Assembly (NCBI RefSeq): GCF_036327755.1
Contig: NZ_CP109596.1
Coordinates: 7,192,001 to 7,256,000 of the forward strand
DNA: 64,000 bases
Source of the DNA: Nocardia sp. NBC_01503
Lineage (GTDB): Bacteria; Actinomycetota; Actinomycetes; Mycobacteriales; Mycobacteriaceae
Direction of reading: 5' to 3'
Each line of letters begins with the position of its first letter. Positions within the stretch are counted from its first letter, which is position 1. The position numbers and the translations under genes were made by a program. This document shows positions 8,753-17,963 of the stretch, piece by piece. The notes below the pieces were generated by a model that searched no databases, was not told where the DNA came from, and saw only the letters and a list, made by a program, of their open reading frames with translations.

Positions 8753-8780
8753 CAGTTGTATAGTCCTGTCTATACAACTG
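8753..8780. promoter_or_regulatory. HutC operator (inverted repeat)
   Basis: CAGTTGTATAG (8753-8763) and CTATACAACTG (8770-8780) are perfect 11-bp arms around a 6-bp spacer. The site lies midway between hutU (start 8691) and the GntR/HutC gene (start 8851). Known HutC sites in other bacteria contain TGTATA/TATACA cores, and the same core is present here. It should repress the hut operon until urocanate binds HutC. The assignment rests on motif and position. Confidence 0.75.
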
Positions 8781-8850
8781 TCAAAATGACGGCATCCGGG
8801 CCGGTAGGCTGGCGGCTCGGAACGATGGACTGACGAGGAGTACGGCGGGG

Positions 8851-9621
8851 ATGGCAACGGTCGCGGGATCGAACAGCTCGGGCGAGACCTCCCTGGCCGC
8901 ACTGTTCGCCGAGGCGGGGGGCGATTCGGTACCCGCCTACGAACGGGTCAAACAGTTGGTGATCACCCAGGTGCGTTCAGGGCGCTGGACGGAGGGCGAT
9001 CAACTACCGTCCGAGCATCAGTTCGTGGCGGCGCTGGGGCTCTCCCGTATGACCATCAATCGGGCGCTGCGTGAGCTCACCGCCGAGGGTTTGATCGTGC
9101 GCATGATGGGTGTGGGCACCTTCGTGGCCGCCACCAAGGGCTCCTCACCGCTGTTCGAGGTGCGCAATATCGCCGATGAGATCCAGCAGCGCGGACATCG
9201 ACATCGCACCGAGGTGATTCTGGTGCGCGACGAGAAGATCGACGGGACCCAGCCGTTCCTGCGGGATTCCATCGGCACCAAGGCTTTTCACTCGGTGCTG
9301 GTGCACTTCGAAGACGACACCCCGATCCAGGTCGAGGACCGGTATGTGAATCCCGCTGAAGCGCCCGGATATCTGGAACAGAACTTCGCCACCACCACGC
9401 CCAACGACTATTTGAGCCGGGTCGCACCACTGGTGCGCGGCGAGCATGTGGTGGAGGCGGTGCTCGGCAGTGCCGAGGAGTGCCGGCTGCTCGGTATCGA
9501 GCGCACCGAACCGTGCCTGCTCATTCGCCGCCGCACCTGGTCCGAGCACGGACTGGTGAGCGTGGCCCGGCTGGTGCATCCGGGCTCACGCAATCGCCTC
9601 GAAGGTGTCTTCGGGCGCTGA
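8851..9621 (+). CDS. hutC: GntR/HutC-family repressor of histidine utilisation
   Basis: This 256-residue protein has an N-terminal GntR winged helix (26-93), with the core QLPSEHQFVAALGLSRMT and the wing ending GVGTFVA, followed by a UTRA ligand domain (about 100-250). HutC proteins bind urocanate as inducer. The gene is divergent from hutU and a perfect inverted repeat lies in between, which supports this role over other GntR/HutC regulators. Residues 1-25 are an unstructured extension. The 3' end stops only 5 bp before the convergent monooxygenase stop. Start ATG 8851 follows GAGGAGTACGGCGGGG, which offers a ribosome site. Confidence 0.88.
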   Translation: MATVAGSNSSGETSLAALFAEAGGDSVPAYERVKQLVITQVRSGRWTEGDQLPSEHQFVAALGLSRMTINRALRELTAEGLIVRMMGVGTFVAATKGSSPLFEVRNIADEIQQRGHRHRTEVILVRDEKIDGTQPFLRDSIGTKAFHSVLVHFEDDTPIQVEDRYVNPAEAPGYLEQNFATTTPNDYLSRVAPLVRGEHVVEAVLGSAEECRLLGIERTEPCLLIRRRTWSEHGLVSVARLVHPGSRNRLEGVFGR

Positions 9622-9626
9622 AAACC

Positions 9627-11111
9627 CTACTGCCCGCTGGCGATCGGCGCTGATTCACCGGCCTTCTCGAACCGCATGGCCGGATCGACGACCTTGCCGT
9701 AGCGCAGCATCGGCAGATCCCGCAGATAGTTCTGGCGCAGCCGCCACGGTGCGCGATCGCCCTGTTTGGGGAGGCGATCCAGGGCCCGCAGCACATAGCC
9801 GGGCTGGAAGTCCAGGAACGGTGCGGTGCCGACCGAGGGATCACGGACCGGCGTGGCCTTGGCGTAGCCGTGCGAATCCATATGCTTCAGCAGGCGAACC
9901 ACGTACTCGCACACCAGATCCGCCTTCAAGGTCCAGGAGGCGTTGGTGTAGCCGATGATGAAGGCGAAGTTGGGGACCTCCGAGAGCATCATGGCCTTGT
10001 ACGCCATGGCATTCGGGAGTTCGACCTTCGCACCGTCCACGGTCAGCTCCAAGCCGCCGAAGGCGATGAGGTTCAAACCCGTTGCGGTGATGATGATATC
10101 GGCGTCGAGCTCACGACCGGACTCGAGTTTCAGACCGGTTTCGGTGAAGGTTTCGATGCGGTCGGTGACCATCTCCAGTTTGTCCTGGCGGATGGCGCGG
10201 AACAGATCACCATTCGGCACCAGGCACAGCCGCTGATCCCAGGGCTTGTAGCTGGGATTGAAATGCGTCTGGATATCGTAACCCGCTGGAAGCCAGCGTT
10301 TCTGGAGCCCGAAGATCCAGGACCGCATGCGCTTGGGGTAGCGCTGCGAGATCTGGTACATGGCGGTGCTCAACCCGACGTTCTTGGCGCGGGCCAGCGC
10401 GTACGCGGCTTTGGCGGGCAGTACGCGCCGCACCCGGTCCGCGAAGGCATCGCGGGCGGGCATGGAGATGATGTACGAGGGTGAGCGCTGCAGCATGACC
10501 ACGTGCGCGCCCTGATCGGCGAGCGCCGGGCCGAGAGTCACCGCGGTCGCGCCGGAGCCGATGATCACGACCCGCTTACCTTCGACCTCGAGCTGTTCGG
10601 GCCAGTGTTGCGGGTGCACGACCGGGCCCGAGAAGCGTTCCATCCCAGCGAATTCCGGCGTGTAACCCTCGTCGTAGCGGTAATACCCCGAACAGCTGAA
10701 CAGGAATCCGGCGGTGATGGTCACCGTAGCGCCGTCATGTTCGGCGGTCACCGTCCACTGTTCGTCGGCGGTCGACCATTCCGCCCGCAGCACCCGATGC
10801 CGATAGCGAATGTGCTTGTCGATTCCGGCGTCCGCGGCGGTGTCGCGTACATAGTTCAGGATCGAATCCCCGTCGGCGATCGCCTTGTCCCCCAGCCACG
10901 GCCGGAACCGGTAGCCGAGGGTGAACATGTCGGAGTCGGAGCGAATACCCGGGTACCGGAACAGATCCCAGGTCCCGCCGATCCCCTCGCGCATCTCCAG
11001 GATCGCGTACGTGCGCCACGGAAACGCGGTCTGTAGATGGTGGGCGGCCCCGATACCGGACAGACCCGCGCCGATAATGAGCACATCGACGTGCTCGGGC
11101 GTGCTGCTCAT
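9627..11111 (-). CDS. ethA: EthA-like FAD-dependent Baeyer-Villiger monooxygenase
   Basis: The 494-residue enzyme inserts one oxygen atom into ketones or thioamides using NADPH and FAD. It has the first Rossmann motif GAGLSG (14-19), the conserved GGTWDLFRYPGIRSDSD (46-62), the BVMO fingerprint FSGPVVHPQHWP (160-171) and a second Rossmann motif GSGATA (185-190). Similarity to mycobacterial EthA, which activates ethionamide, is evident along the whole length. Start ATG 11111 is preceded by a GGAGT ribosome site; the frame extends 7 codons further. It follows an alpha/beta hydrolase gene on the same strand. The EthR regulator usually adjacent in mycobacteria is not here. Confidence 0.88.
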   Translation of the reverse strand: MSSTPEHVDVLIIGAGLSGIGAAHHLQTAFPWRTYAILEMREGIGGTWDLFRYPGIRSDSDMFTLGYRFRPWLGDKAIADGDSILNYVRDTAADAGIDKHIRYRHRVLRAEWSTADEQWTVTAEHDGATVTITAGFLFSCSGYYRYDEGYTPEFAGMERFSGPVVHPQHWPEQLEVEGKRVVIIGSGATAVTLGPALADQGAHVVMLQRSPSYIISMPARDAFADRVRRVLPAKAAYALARAKNVGLSTAMYQISQRYPKRMRSWIFGLQKRWLPAGYDIQTHFNPSYKPWDQRLCLVPNGDLFRAIRQDKLEMVTDRIETFTETGLKLESGRELDADIIITATGLNLIAFGGLELTVDGAKVELPNAMAYKAMMLSEVPNFAFIIGYTNASWTLKADLVCEYVVRLLKHMDSHGYAKATPVRDPSVGTAPFLDFQPGYVLRALDRLPKQGDRAPWRLRQNYLRDLPMLRYGKVVDPAMRFEKAGESAPIASGQ

Positions 11112-11182
11112 CGACACTCCTTCGATTCGCAAGATGTAGGCCCAGCGTATCCATCGAGGAACACGCGCAGGGCCGAAGCGGA

Positions 11183-12034
11183 CTACGAACGCGAGAAGAA
11201 TTCGCCGATGAATCGGGCGACGAGTTCGGGGGCCTGCTTGTCGATGCCGAAATGATCGAGGCCGGTGAGGGTGCGGCGTTCACAGTGCGGCAGTGTCTTC
11301 GCCAATTGGTCGTGGTCCGCGTCGGTGTGCGGTCGGCGGTCCTTATCGCCGTCCATGAGCAGGACCTCGGCGGTGACGGCGGCGTAATTCGGGTAGGTGT
11401 CGTTCAGTCGGACGACTTCCCGGTGTTCGCGCAGATTCTCGGCGAGTTGGCCGACGACCAGATCGCGTTCCGGGGCCTTCATGAACATGGGCATCATGCG
11501 GCGGAACATCCAGCGCGGGATTCTGCGAACATTCTCCGGCCCCATGGCGCGCACGAATTCGACGAAGGCGTCGAAGGGTTTGCCCTGTTCCAGGTACTTC
11601 GCGTAGGCGGGCATCCACTCCGATGGCACCGACCCCGCGATGGACACTCCGGGTTCGTAGAGGGCGAGTTTGCGGATATCCGGATTGTCACGGGCCGCCT
11701 CCAGTGCGACCAGTCCGCCGTAACTGTGCCCGACAATCAATCCCGCGCCGGTTTTGTCCCGCACGGCGCGAATGTCCGCGCAGTCCTCGGTGATCCGATA
11801 CTCCGGCCCCTGCGGACCACTCTCGCCGCGTCCACGCCGTTCGATGGTGTGCAGGGTGAATCCGCGACCGCTCAGGGCCGCGGCGAAGCGGGCGTAACCA
11901 CGCGCCACCGACAGCGCACCGGGCACTACGATCACCGCCGGACCCGCGCCGACCGTCAGGTACGCGATAGTTGTGCCATCCGCTGACCGGACGGTATCGG
12001 TGGACTGTTCGAACTCGGCATCGGCTGTAGCCAT
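11183..12034 (-). CDS. Alpha/beta-fold hydrolase
   Basis: This 283-residue protein has the nucleophile elbow GHSYGG (102-107, Ser104), an oxyanion region at VVPGALS, a likely acid Asp in MDGDKD and the catalytic His in LDHFG near 263, so a complete esterase/hydrolase triad is visible. No signal peptide is present, so it is cytosolic. The start ATG 12034 has a clear AGGGG ribosome site. It lies 23 bp after recD and 71 bp before the monooxygenase on the same strand. Pairing with a Baeyer-Villiger enzyme suggests it hydrolyses the esters that enzyme makes; that is inference. Confidence 0.82.
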   Translation of the reverse strand: MATADAEFEQSTDTVRSADGTTIAYLTVGAGPAVIVVPGALSVARGYARFAAALSGRGFTLHTIERRGRGESGPQGPEYRITEDCADIRAVRDKTGAGLIVGHSYGGLVALEAARDNPDIRKLALYEPGVSIAGSVPSEWMPAYAKYLEQGKPFDAFVEFVRAMGPENVRRIPRWMFRRMMPMFMKAPERDLVVGQLAENLREHREVVRLNDTYPNYAAVTAEVLLMDGDKDRRPHTDADHDQLAKTLPHCERRTLTGLDHFGIDKQAPELVARFIGEFFSRS

Positions 12035-12057
12035 GAAAACCCCTCCGGGCCACCAAG

Positions 12058-13941
12058 TTACACGCGCAGACCGCTCGCGCGCAGGACCCGACGGCCGATC
12101 GCCGCGCGGATCGAATCCTCGGTGCCGAGTACCCGGACATGCTTACGCGCGCGAGTAATGGCCGTGTACAGCAACTCCCGGGTGAGCAGGGTGGATTCCG
12201 GACCGGGCAGCACCGTCGTCACGGTGTCGTACTGACTGCCCTGACTGCGATGAATCGTCATGGCGTACACCGTGGTGACACCCGGGAATTGGGTGGGGTG
12301 CACCAGATACGGCTCGGTGCCGCGCTGCAGGGCCGCGCGCAGGGTGCCGTCCGGCATGCGCACTATGACACCGGTATCGCCGTTGTAGATGCGCGCCTCG
12401 TGATCATTGGCGGTGACCAGCAGCGGCTGACCCGGATACCAGTGTCCCGGACCGGGTTCGGTGCTGATCCCCGCGGCCGCGACCCAGCCCGCGGCCATCC
12501 GATCCCAGCGTTCGACGCCGTACGGCCCCTGCCGATGCGCGCAGAGCAGGCGATGCGATTCGAGTGCGGTGAGCGCGGCGGTGGCATCACCGGCCAGGGC
12601 CGCGTCGGTGGCGGATTGCGCCGCGCGCAGGACATCCGCGCGCACCGCACCGATGTCCTCCGGGGTGTGCAGGGACAGCTCCGTACCGCCCGCGCGCAAG
12701 AGGTCCAGGGCGGTATCGGCATCACCCGCGCGCACCGCCACCGCGAGTTCGGCAATGCGGCCACCGAAGCGGCGGCCCCGGGTGAGGCGAACAATACCGC
12801 CGCGCATGCGTTCTCGCTCACGGGCGGAGAGCGCGTCCGGATGTGCCGCGCTATCCCGCAATTCGGCGCCGAGGATCAGGTCCAGGGCCGGATTCGCCTG
12901 TCCGGCAATCGGTCCCGCCACCAGGTCGGCCAGGACCGCGCCCGCGTCCACGGAGGCCAGCTGGTCCGGGTCGCCGACCAGCACCAGTCGCGCGTCCGGG
13001 CGAACCGCCGGGAGCAGGCGGCTCATCATGGTCAGCGACACCATGGAGGTCTCGTCCACCACGATCACGTCATAGGGCAGCCGATTGAATTCGTGATGCT
13101 TGAACCGGCTCGCGCCACCGCGCTGCCAGCCCAGCAGCCGGTGCAGGGTGGCGGCGGTGAGTTCGGGCAGTCCGATGTCCCCGGCCTGCTCGCGCACCGA
13201 TTCCTGCAGTCGCGCGGCGGCTTTGCCGGTGGGTGCGGCGAGCGCGATGCGCAGGGCGGGCGCGCCGGGAATGGCTTGCTGATGTGCGACCAGCAGCGCC
13301 AGCACGCGCGCGATGGTGTGCGTCTTACCCGTACCCGGTCCACCCGCGACCACGGTGGTCCACTGGGTGGCCGCCAATGCCACCGCCAGCCGCTGCCGAT
13401 CCGGTGGTTCGCCCGGTCCGCCCTCACCCGGGAACAGCCGATCCAGTTCTCGCCGAACGAGTTCGGCGTCCACCATGGGCTGGGTGGTCGAGCGTTCGGT
13501 GAGCGCGGCCCGGATGGTCTCCTCCTGCCGGTAGTACCGGTCCAGGTAGAGCAGTGGTCCGGCCTCGGATCCGGGTGGATCGATCAGCCGCAACGGGCGC
13601 AGCGGCCCGGCTGGGCTACCGCACACCAGCGGACTCTTGCGCAGGGCGGCGATCACCTCGTCCACATCGGGCCAGGGCAGGGTGGACGGATCGATCGAAG
13701 ACTCTTCCGTCCCTTCGGCATCCACGCCGATCTCGTGCATGCGCCGCACTTCCAGGCAGACCGAGCCGGACCGGACCGCGCGCACGGCGAGCGCGGTCGC
13801 GAAGAGCACCAGGGGTGAGCTCTCCTGGCCGAGCCGCCCGAGCCGCACCGCCACATGCACATCCGCCGCGGACAGCACGCCCGCCTCGTTGAAGATCTGC
13901 AACGCCCCGGTCCCACGCTGCGCCAACTGAATGGAGGTCAT
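12058..13941 (-). CDS. recD: Exodeoxyribonuclease V alpha subunit
   Basis: RecD is the 5'-3' motor of RecBCD. The 627-residue protein has an N-terminal RecB-binding domain, Walker A GGPGTGKT (200-208), the DExx-like VDETSMVS, GDPDQLASV of motif III and the C-terminal TIHRSQGSQYDTV and LLYTAITRARKHV motifs V-VI. I prefer ATG 13941 because clear family similarity starts just after it; a GTG at 14013 in the same frame would add 24 Gly/Arg-rich residues. It is the last gene of recC-recB-recD. A 32-codon open frame bridges recB and recD (see its own entry). Confidence 0.92.
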   Translation of the reverse strand: MTSIQLAQRGTGALQIFNEAGVLSAADVHVAVRLGRLGQESSPLVLFATALAVRAVRSGSVCLEVRRMHEIGVDAEGTEESSIDPSTLPWPDVDEVIAALRKSPLVCGSPAGPLRPLRLIDPPGSEAGPLLYLDRYYRQEETIRAALTERSTTQPMVDAELVRRELDRLFPGEGGPGEPPDRQRLAVALAATQWTTVVAGGPGTGKTHTIARVLALLVAHQQAIPGAPALRIALAAPTGKAAARLQESVREQAGDIGLPELTAATLHRLLGWQRGGASRFKHHEFNRLPYDVIVVDETSMVSLTMMSRLLPAVRPDARLVLVGDPDQLASVDAGAVLADLVAGPIAGQANPALDLILGAELRDSAAHPDALSARERERMRGGIVRLTRGRRFGGRIAELAVAVRAGDADTALDLLRAGGTELSLHTPEDIGAVRADVLRAAQSATDAALAGDATAALTALESHRLLCAHRQGPYGVERWDRMAAGWVAAAGISTEPGPGHWYPGQPLLVTANDHEARIYNGDTGVIVRMPDGTLRAALQRGTEPYLVHPTQFPGVTTVYAMTIHRSQGSQYDTVTTVLPGPESTLLTRELLYTAITRARKHVRVLGTEDSIRAAIGRRVLRASGLRV

Positions 13942-14036
13942 GCGGCCACCGCCCACGCGCACTCCGCCTGCGCCGTGCCCACGGCTGGCGGGGCGAGCCC
14001 ATCGCCCGCCCACATGTGATCGGTGCGGTGCCTCAT
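13938..14036 (-). other. Short open frame bridging recB and recD
   Basis: On the minus strand an ATG at 14036 overlaps the recB stop as ATGA and opens a 32-codon frame (MRHRTDHMWAGD to AECAWAVAA). Its TGA stop overlaps the recD ATG at 13941, again as ATGA. This double overlap would allow ribosomes to pass from recB to recD by termination-reinitiation. The peptide itself has no recognised domain and may simply be a coupling leader or coincidence. Confidence 0.3.
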
Positions 14037-17000
14037 GCGGGTGCCTCCGTATCGGTGAGTTCGCCCGCCAGCAGTAACGACAGGTCCGTCACCAGCGCGG
14101 GCGGTGGCATCCAGTCGAAGACGCCGCAGCCGTCCGGGGTGTCGGGTCCGATCATGCCGCGCACGAACAGGTAGCGGATACCGCCGAGGTGCCGGGCCGG
14201 GTCGTAGCCGGGCAACCGCCAGCGCAGATACCGGTGCAGGGCAACCGAATACAGGATGGCTTGAAGTGGATAGTGCGAGCGCATCATCTCCGCGGCCATA
14301 CGCTCGTGCGTGTAGTGCGCGACGGTCAGATCACCGGTGCCGAGCCGGTTGGTCTTGTAGTCGACCACCACGAATCGTGGTCCGGCGGTGCGCAGTACGG
14401 CGTCGATGCTGCCGGTGAGGAAACCGCGTAGCGGCGTGTCGTCCAGGTGCGCGATCTGATCGGCATAGGGCAGGAACACATCGTCGGCGGGGAGGTGGCG
14501 GCGTAGCAGTCCGGCGATCTGTGGCACGCTCACCCGGGTATCGGTCGGGGTGTCGCCACCGGCCAGCGGCATATCGAAGTCGAGTTCGCTGAGCCGGTCA
14601 CGCGCCGAGATATCGGCGAGGGAACCGAATCCGATCGGGGTGCGCATGACCGCCATGAGTGCGTGCGCGAGCACCTCGGGATCGGCGTCGAACATCTGCT
14701 CGGCGACCGCGTGCGTACAGCGGGCGCGCATTTCGGCGGCCAGATCCGGGGCGTCGGTATCGACGTACTCCAGGATCTCGTGCACCAGGGTGCCGAACTC
14801 CGCGCCGTAGGGCAGCGTATTCATGAGTGACGGTGCGGCCGTGGCGAATACGTCGAGTTCGTCACCGAGCACACTGGGCTCGGTGGGTTCATCGGCCACA
14901 CCGCCGCCATCGGGCTGGTCACCGCCGGGCATGGCGTCGTGCGCCCCGGCGGTGAGCGCCGAGTAGGACGTGCGCCGCCAATCCTGATCCAGACGGCGGT
15001 CGAAACGCGCCACGGCGAGCGATTCGGCGGCCGCGGCGGTGTGATCGCGGGGCAGCCGCGCGCGGCGGATCTCATGCACCGGCTCGATCGCGATAACGCC
15101 GGGCTCGGCCGTCGACGCCCACTCCGAGATACGGTTGAGCACAACCGAATCGGCGGGTACGGCGACCTTGTCGGCCACGGCCGGACTGCCCGGCTCGCGA
15201 CCCAGGATCATCCGATGCAGCGGCGCGGTCTGGGTATCGAAGGCCGGTGCCCACCAGGCCACCACCTGTGCGCCCGCGCGGGTCAGCGCCACGTACAACA
15301 GCCGCAGCTCCTCGGCCGCCTCCTCGGATTCGGCGCGGGGCTTGCGGGTGCTGTACTCCGACGCCTCCGGACCACCCACATCCAGTACGCGACGGCCCTG
15401 CTCATCATGGAAGAGCAGGGTCTGCGGATTGCGAATCTTGGCGGCATCCCATGCGAAAGGCAGGTACACGACCGGGAATTCGAGCCCCTTACTGGCGTGC
15501 ACGGTGGCGATCTGCACGGCCGCCGCATCCCGGTCCAGACGGCGACTACGACCGGCCACACTGCCCGAGGCCGGATCACGGACGCGATCGGCGAGCCAGC
15601 GGGTCAGGGCGCTCAAACCCAAACCCTCACGCAGCGCGGCATCATCGAGCAGCTGTGCGATCTGACGCAGGTCGGTGAGCTGACGTTCGCCGCGCTCCAG
15701 GGCGAGCAGGCGCGGCGCAAGTTCGGTTTCGGCGCTCATCTTCTCGAAGACGGCGGCGAAACCGGCGCGCGCGAACAGCCGAGCGGAATCACGCAGTTCG
15801 GCACTGAGCCGTCCCACCAGATCCGCACCGCCGGAATCGATCTCCTCGGCCGCCAGACCCAGCAGTGCCGTCCCGGCGGCCAGGCGCACCCGGTCGGCGC
15901 GATGCGGCTGCTCCAAAGCGTGCAGTACCCACAGCCATTGGGTCGCCGAGGGCGTACCGAAGACGCTGGCGCCACCGGCGAGCACCGAGGCCACCCCGGC
16001 GAGCTCGAGCTCTTTACGCACCATGTCGAGCTGATTGCGATTGCGCACCAGCACCGCGATATCACCGGGGCCCAGCGGCCTTTCACCGCCCGCGTCGATG
16101 GTCGTACCGGATTCGAGCAGTCGCACGATATCGGCGGCCACATCGGTGGCGACGCGTTCGCGCTGGCGCCCGACGGTCGGATAGCCGGAGCGATTCAACG
16201 GTCCCGCACCGGTGCGCGGTAAACACCTGAGCCGGAACGGGATCACCATCTCGGGCGCGCCGGTGAGCCGGGAGAACGGCCGGGTGGCGGCCACCGTATG
16301 CACGGTGATCTCCTTGTGCCCCAAGGCCGCTCCGCCGTGGATATGCTCCAGCGCGGCCAGCAGTCCGGCATCACTGCGCCGGTTGGTGGTGAGTTCGCGC
16401 CGGGAGTCCGCGTGCGCCACCGCGTCCAGATAGCTGAGCACCTCCGCGCCGCGGAAGGCGTAGATGGCCTGTTTGGGGTCGCCGACCAGCACCAGGGTGG
16501 TGTGCCCGTGGAAGGCCCGGCGCAGAATGTCCCACTGCAGCGGATCGGTGTCCTGGAACTCATCCACCAGCGCCACCCGGAACCGGTCCCGAATCCGCTG
16601 GCAGGCGCGCGGGCCGTGCTCGTCATCGGCCAGCACATCGTGCAGCAGCACCAGCAGATCGTCGAAGTCGCGCAGCCCCGAAAGCTGTTTGCGCCGTGCG
16701 GTTTCCGCCCGCGCCGCCGCCGCGAAGGCGACCCGCTCCCCCGCCGGGTCATCCTCGGATTCGACCTCGGGCACCAGTATGGCGGCGCCGTCGCCCACGG
16801 CCGCCGCGGCCAGACGCCGCGCGTCGGCCGGACCGAACGGCGGAATCTCACGCGCGTACCGGCTCAGGTACAGATCATCGGCGACGGTCGAGACCACATC
16901 GTCGATACTCTCGACCAGCCGCACGCCCGGATCCTGCTCTCCCGCCAGCCCCAGCTCATCGAGCATGCGCTGGCAGAAGCTGTGCGTGGTGGCGATGGTC

Positions 17001-17923
17001 CCGGCGTCGAAATCCGACAGCGCGGCCAGCAGCCGCTCCCGCCGCGCCGCCACCTCCCCCGGATTCGCCTGCGCCAGATGCCGAATCAGCTCATCCCCGG
17101 TGGCCTGTGCGCGCTCCGGATCGGCCAGCGCAGCCGCCACCGAGACGAATCGATCCCGGGTGCGCTCCCGCAATTCCTGGGTGGCCGCCCGGCTGAAGGT
17201 CACCAGCAGCAGTTCCGAGATATCCACCCCGGCCTCGGCGACGAAACGCACCGCCAAACCGACGATGGCATATGTCTTGCCGGTACCCGCACTGGCCTCC
17301 AGCACGGTGGTCCCGACCGGCAAGGGCCCGGTCAGTTGAAATCCACTCCCCGAATCACCCTGCCCACCAGCAGTATTCTGAACAGTCTCAGCCGCGCCCG
17401 AGACACCGGCGGGCCGCCCGTCCTCAGCCCAAAGACCTTCGCCCTGCGGGCGGACCGCGTCCAATCCCGTGGACTCGCCATTGTCCGCCGCCACACCCAG
17501 CGGCGTCCCGTACGGGTCCGCGATGTCCTCCGCGGCCGCCGATACGGACCCGGTCATGTCGCCGGCGTGGCGGTTCTTCTCGGCCTTCCGTATGGCATCG
17601 CGCTCAGGGGTCGCATCGCCATCGACGCTGAACAGGTCCGGGACCGGCTCGGTCGCCGCCGGGGTGGGTCCGGTCATTTCGCCGGAACTACCGCCGCTCT
17701 CGGCCGTGGCTGCCCGGTCGCCCGTGCCGGACTCGGTATCGTCGCGCTCGGTTCCGCGCTCCGGGGCGATATCCCCGTCCAGCCCGAACAGTTCCCCGCC
17801 GTCGTCACCTACCGCATCGCGGTGCGATTCGCCGCCCGCCGAGTCGCCGCTGCGACGGGAGCGGGTGGCGGCCGGGCGGACGGTGAGGTCCGCGTCGGTG
17901 AGCGAGAACAGGTCGTCGGTCAT
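14033..17923 (-). CDS. recB: Exodeoxyribonuclease V beta subunit with unusual N-terminal extension
   Basis: RecB supplies the 3'-5' helicase and the only nuclease domain of RecBCD. In this 1296-residue protein the helicase starts near residue 195 (FQLTGPLPVGTTVLEA); Walker A is EASAGTGKT (209-217), motif II is LVDEFQDTDPLQW, and the C-terminal nuclease contains FVVVDYKTNRLG with the catalytic Asp and Lys. Residues 1-194 are a polar, Gly/Asp/Glu-rich extension not expected in RecB, containing internal repeats (DLFSL, ELFGL, DLFSV, each followed by a DGD-PER type stretch in the last two). Start ATG 17923 lies 40 bp after recC. A later start is possible, but no stop interrupts the extension. Confidence 0.92.
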   Translation of the reverse strand: MTDDLFSLTDADLTVRPAATRSRRSGDSAGGESHRDAVGDDGGELFGLDGDIAPERGTERDDTESGTGDRAATAESGGSSGEMTGPTPAATEPVPDLFSVDGDATPERDAIRKAEKNRHAGDMTGSVSAAAEDIADPYGTPLGVAADNGESTGLDAVRPQGEGLWAEDGRPAGVSGAAETVQNTAGGQGDSGSGFQLTGPLPVGTTVLEASAGTGKTYAIVGLAVRFVAEAGVDISELLLVTFSRAATQELRERTRDRFVSVAAALADPERAQATGDELIRHLAQANPGEVAARRERLLAALSDFDAGTIATTHSFCQRMLDELGLAGEQDPGVRLVESIDDVVSTVADDLYLSRYAREIPPFGPADARRLAAAAVGDGAAILVPEVESEDDPAGERVAFAAAARAETARRKQLSGLRDFDDLLVLLHDVLADDEHGPRACQRIRDRFRVALVDEFQDTDPLQWDILRRAFHGHTTLVLVGDPKQAIYAFRGAEVLSYLDAVAHADSRRELTTNRRSDAGLLAALEHIHGGAALGHKEITVHTVAATRPFSRLTGAPEMVIPFRLRCLPRTGAGPLNRSGYPTVGRQRERVATDVAADIVRLLESGTTIDAGGERPLGPGDIAVLVRNRNQLDMVRKELELAGVASVLAGGASVFGTPSATQWLWVLHALEQPHRADRVRLAAGTALLGLAAEEIDSGGADLVGRLSAELRDSARLFARAGFAAVFEKMSAETELAPRLLALERGERQLTDLRQIAQLLDDAALREGLGLSALTRWLADRVRDPASGSVAGRSRRLDRDAAAVQIATVHASKGLEFPVVYLPFAWDAAKIRNPQTLLFHDEQGRRVLDVGGPEASEYSTRKPRAESEEAAEELRLLYVALTRAGAQVVAWWAPAFDTQTAPLHRMILGREPGSPAVADKVAVPADSVVLNRISEWASTAEPGVIAIEPVHEIRRARLPRDHTAAAAESLAVARFDRRLDQDWRRTSYSALTAGAHDAMPGGDQPDGGGVADEPTEPSVLGDELDVFATAAPSLMNTLPYGAEFGTLVHEILEYVDTDAPDLAAEMRARCTHAVAEQMFDADPEVLAHALMAVMRTPIGFGSLADISARDRLSELDFDMPLAGGDTPTDTRVSVPQIAGLLRRHLPADDVFLPYADQIAHLDDTPLRGFLTGSIDAVLRTAGPRFVVVDYKTNRLGTGDLTVAHYTHERMAAEMMRSHYPLQAILYSVALHRYLRWRLPGYDPARHLGGIRYLFVRGMIGPDTPDGCGVFDWMPPPALVTDLSLLLAGELTDTEAPA

Positions 17924-17963
17924 CCGCGCCTTTCACTTTCGGGGCCGGTCGGGGGCGGGTTGA

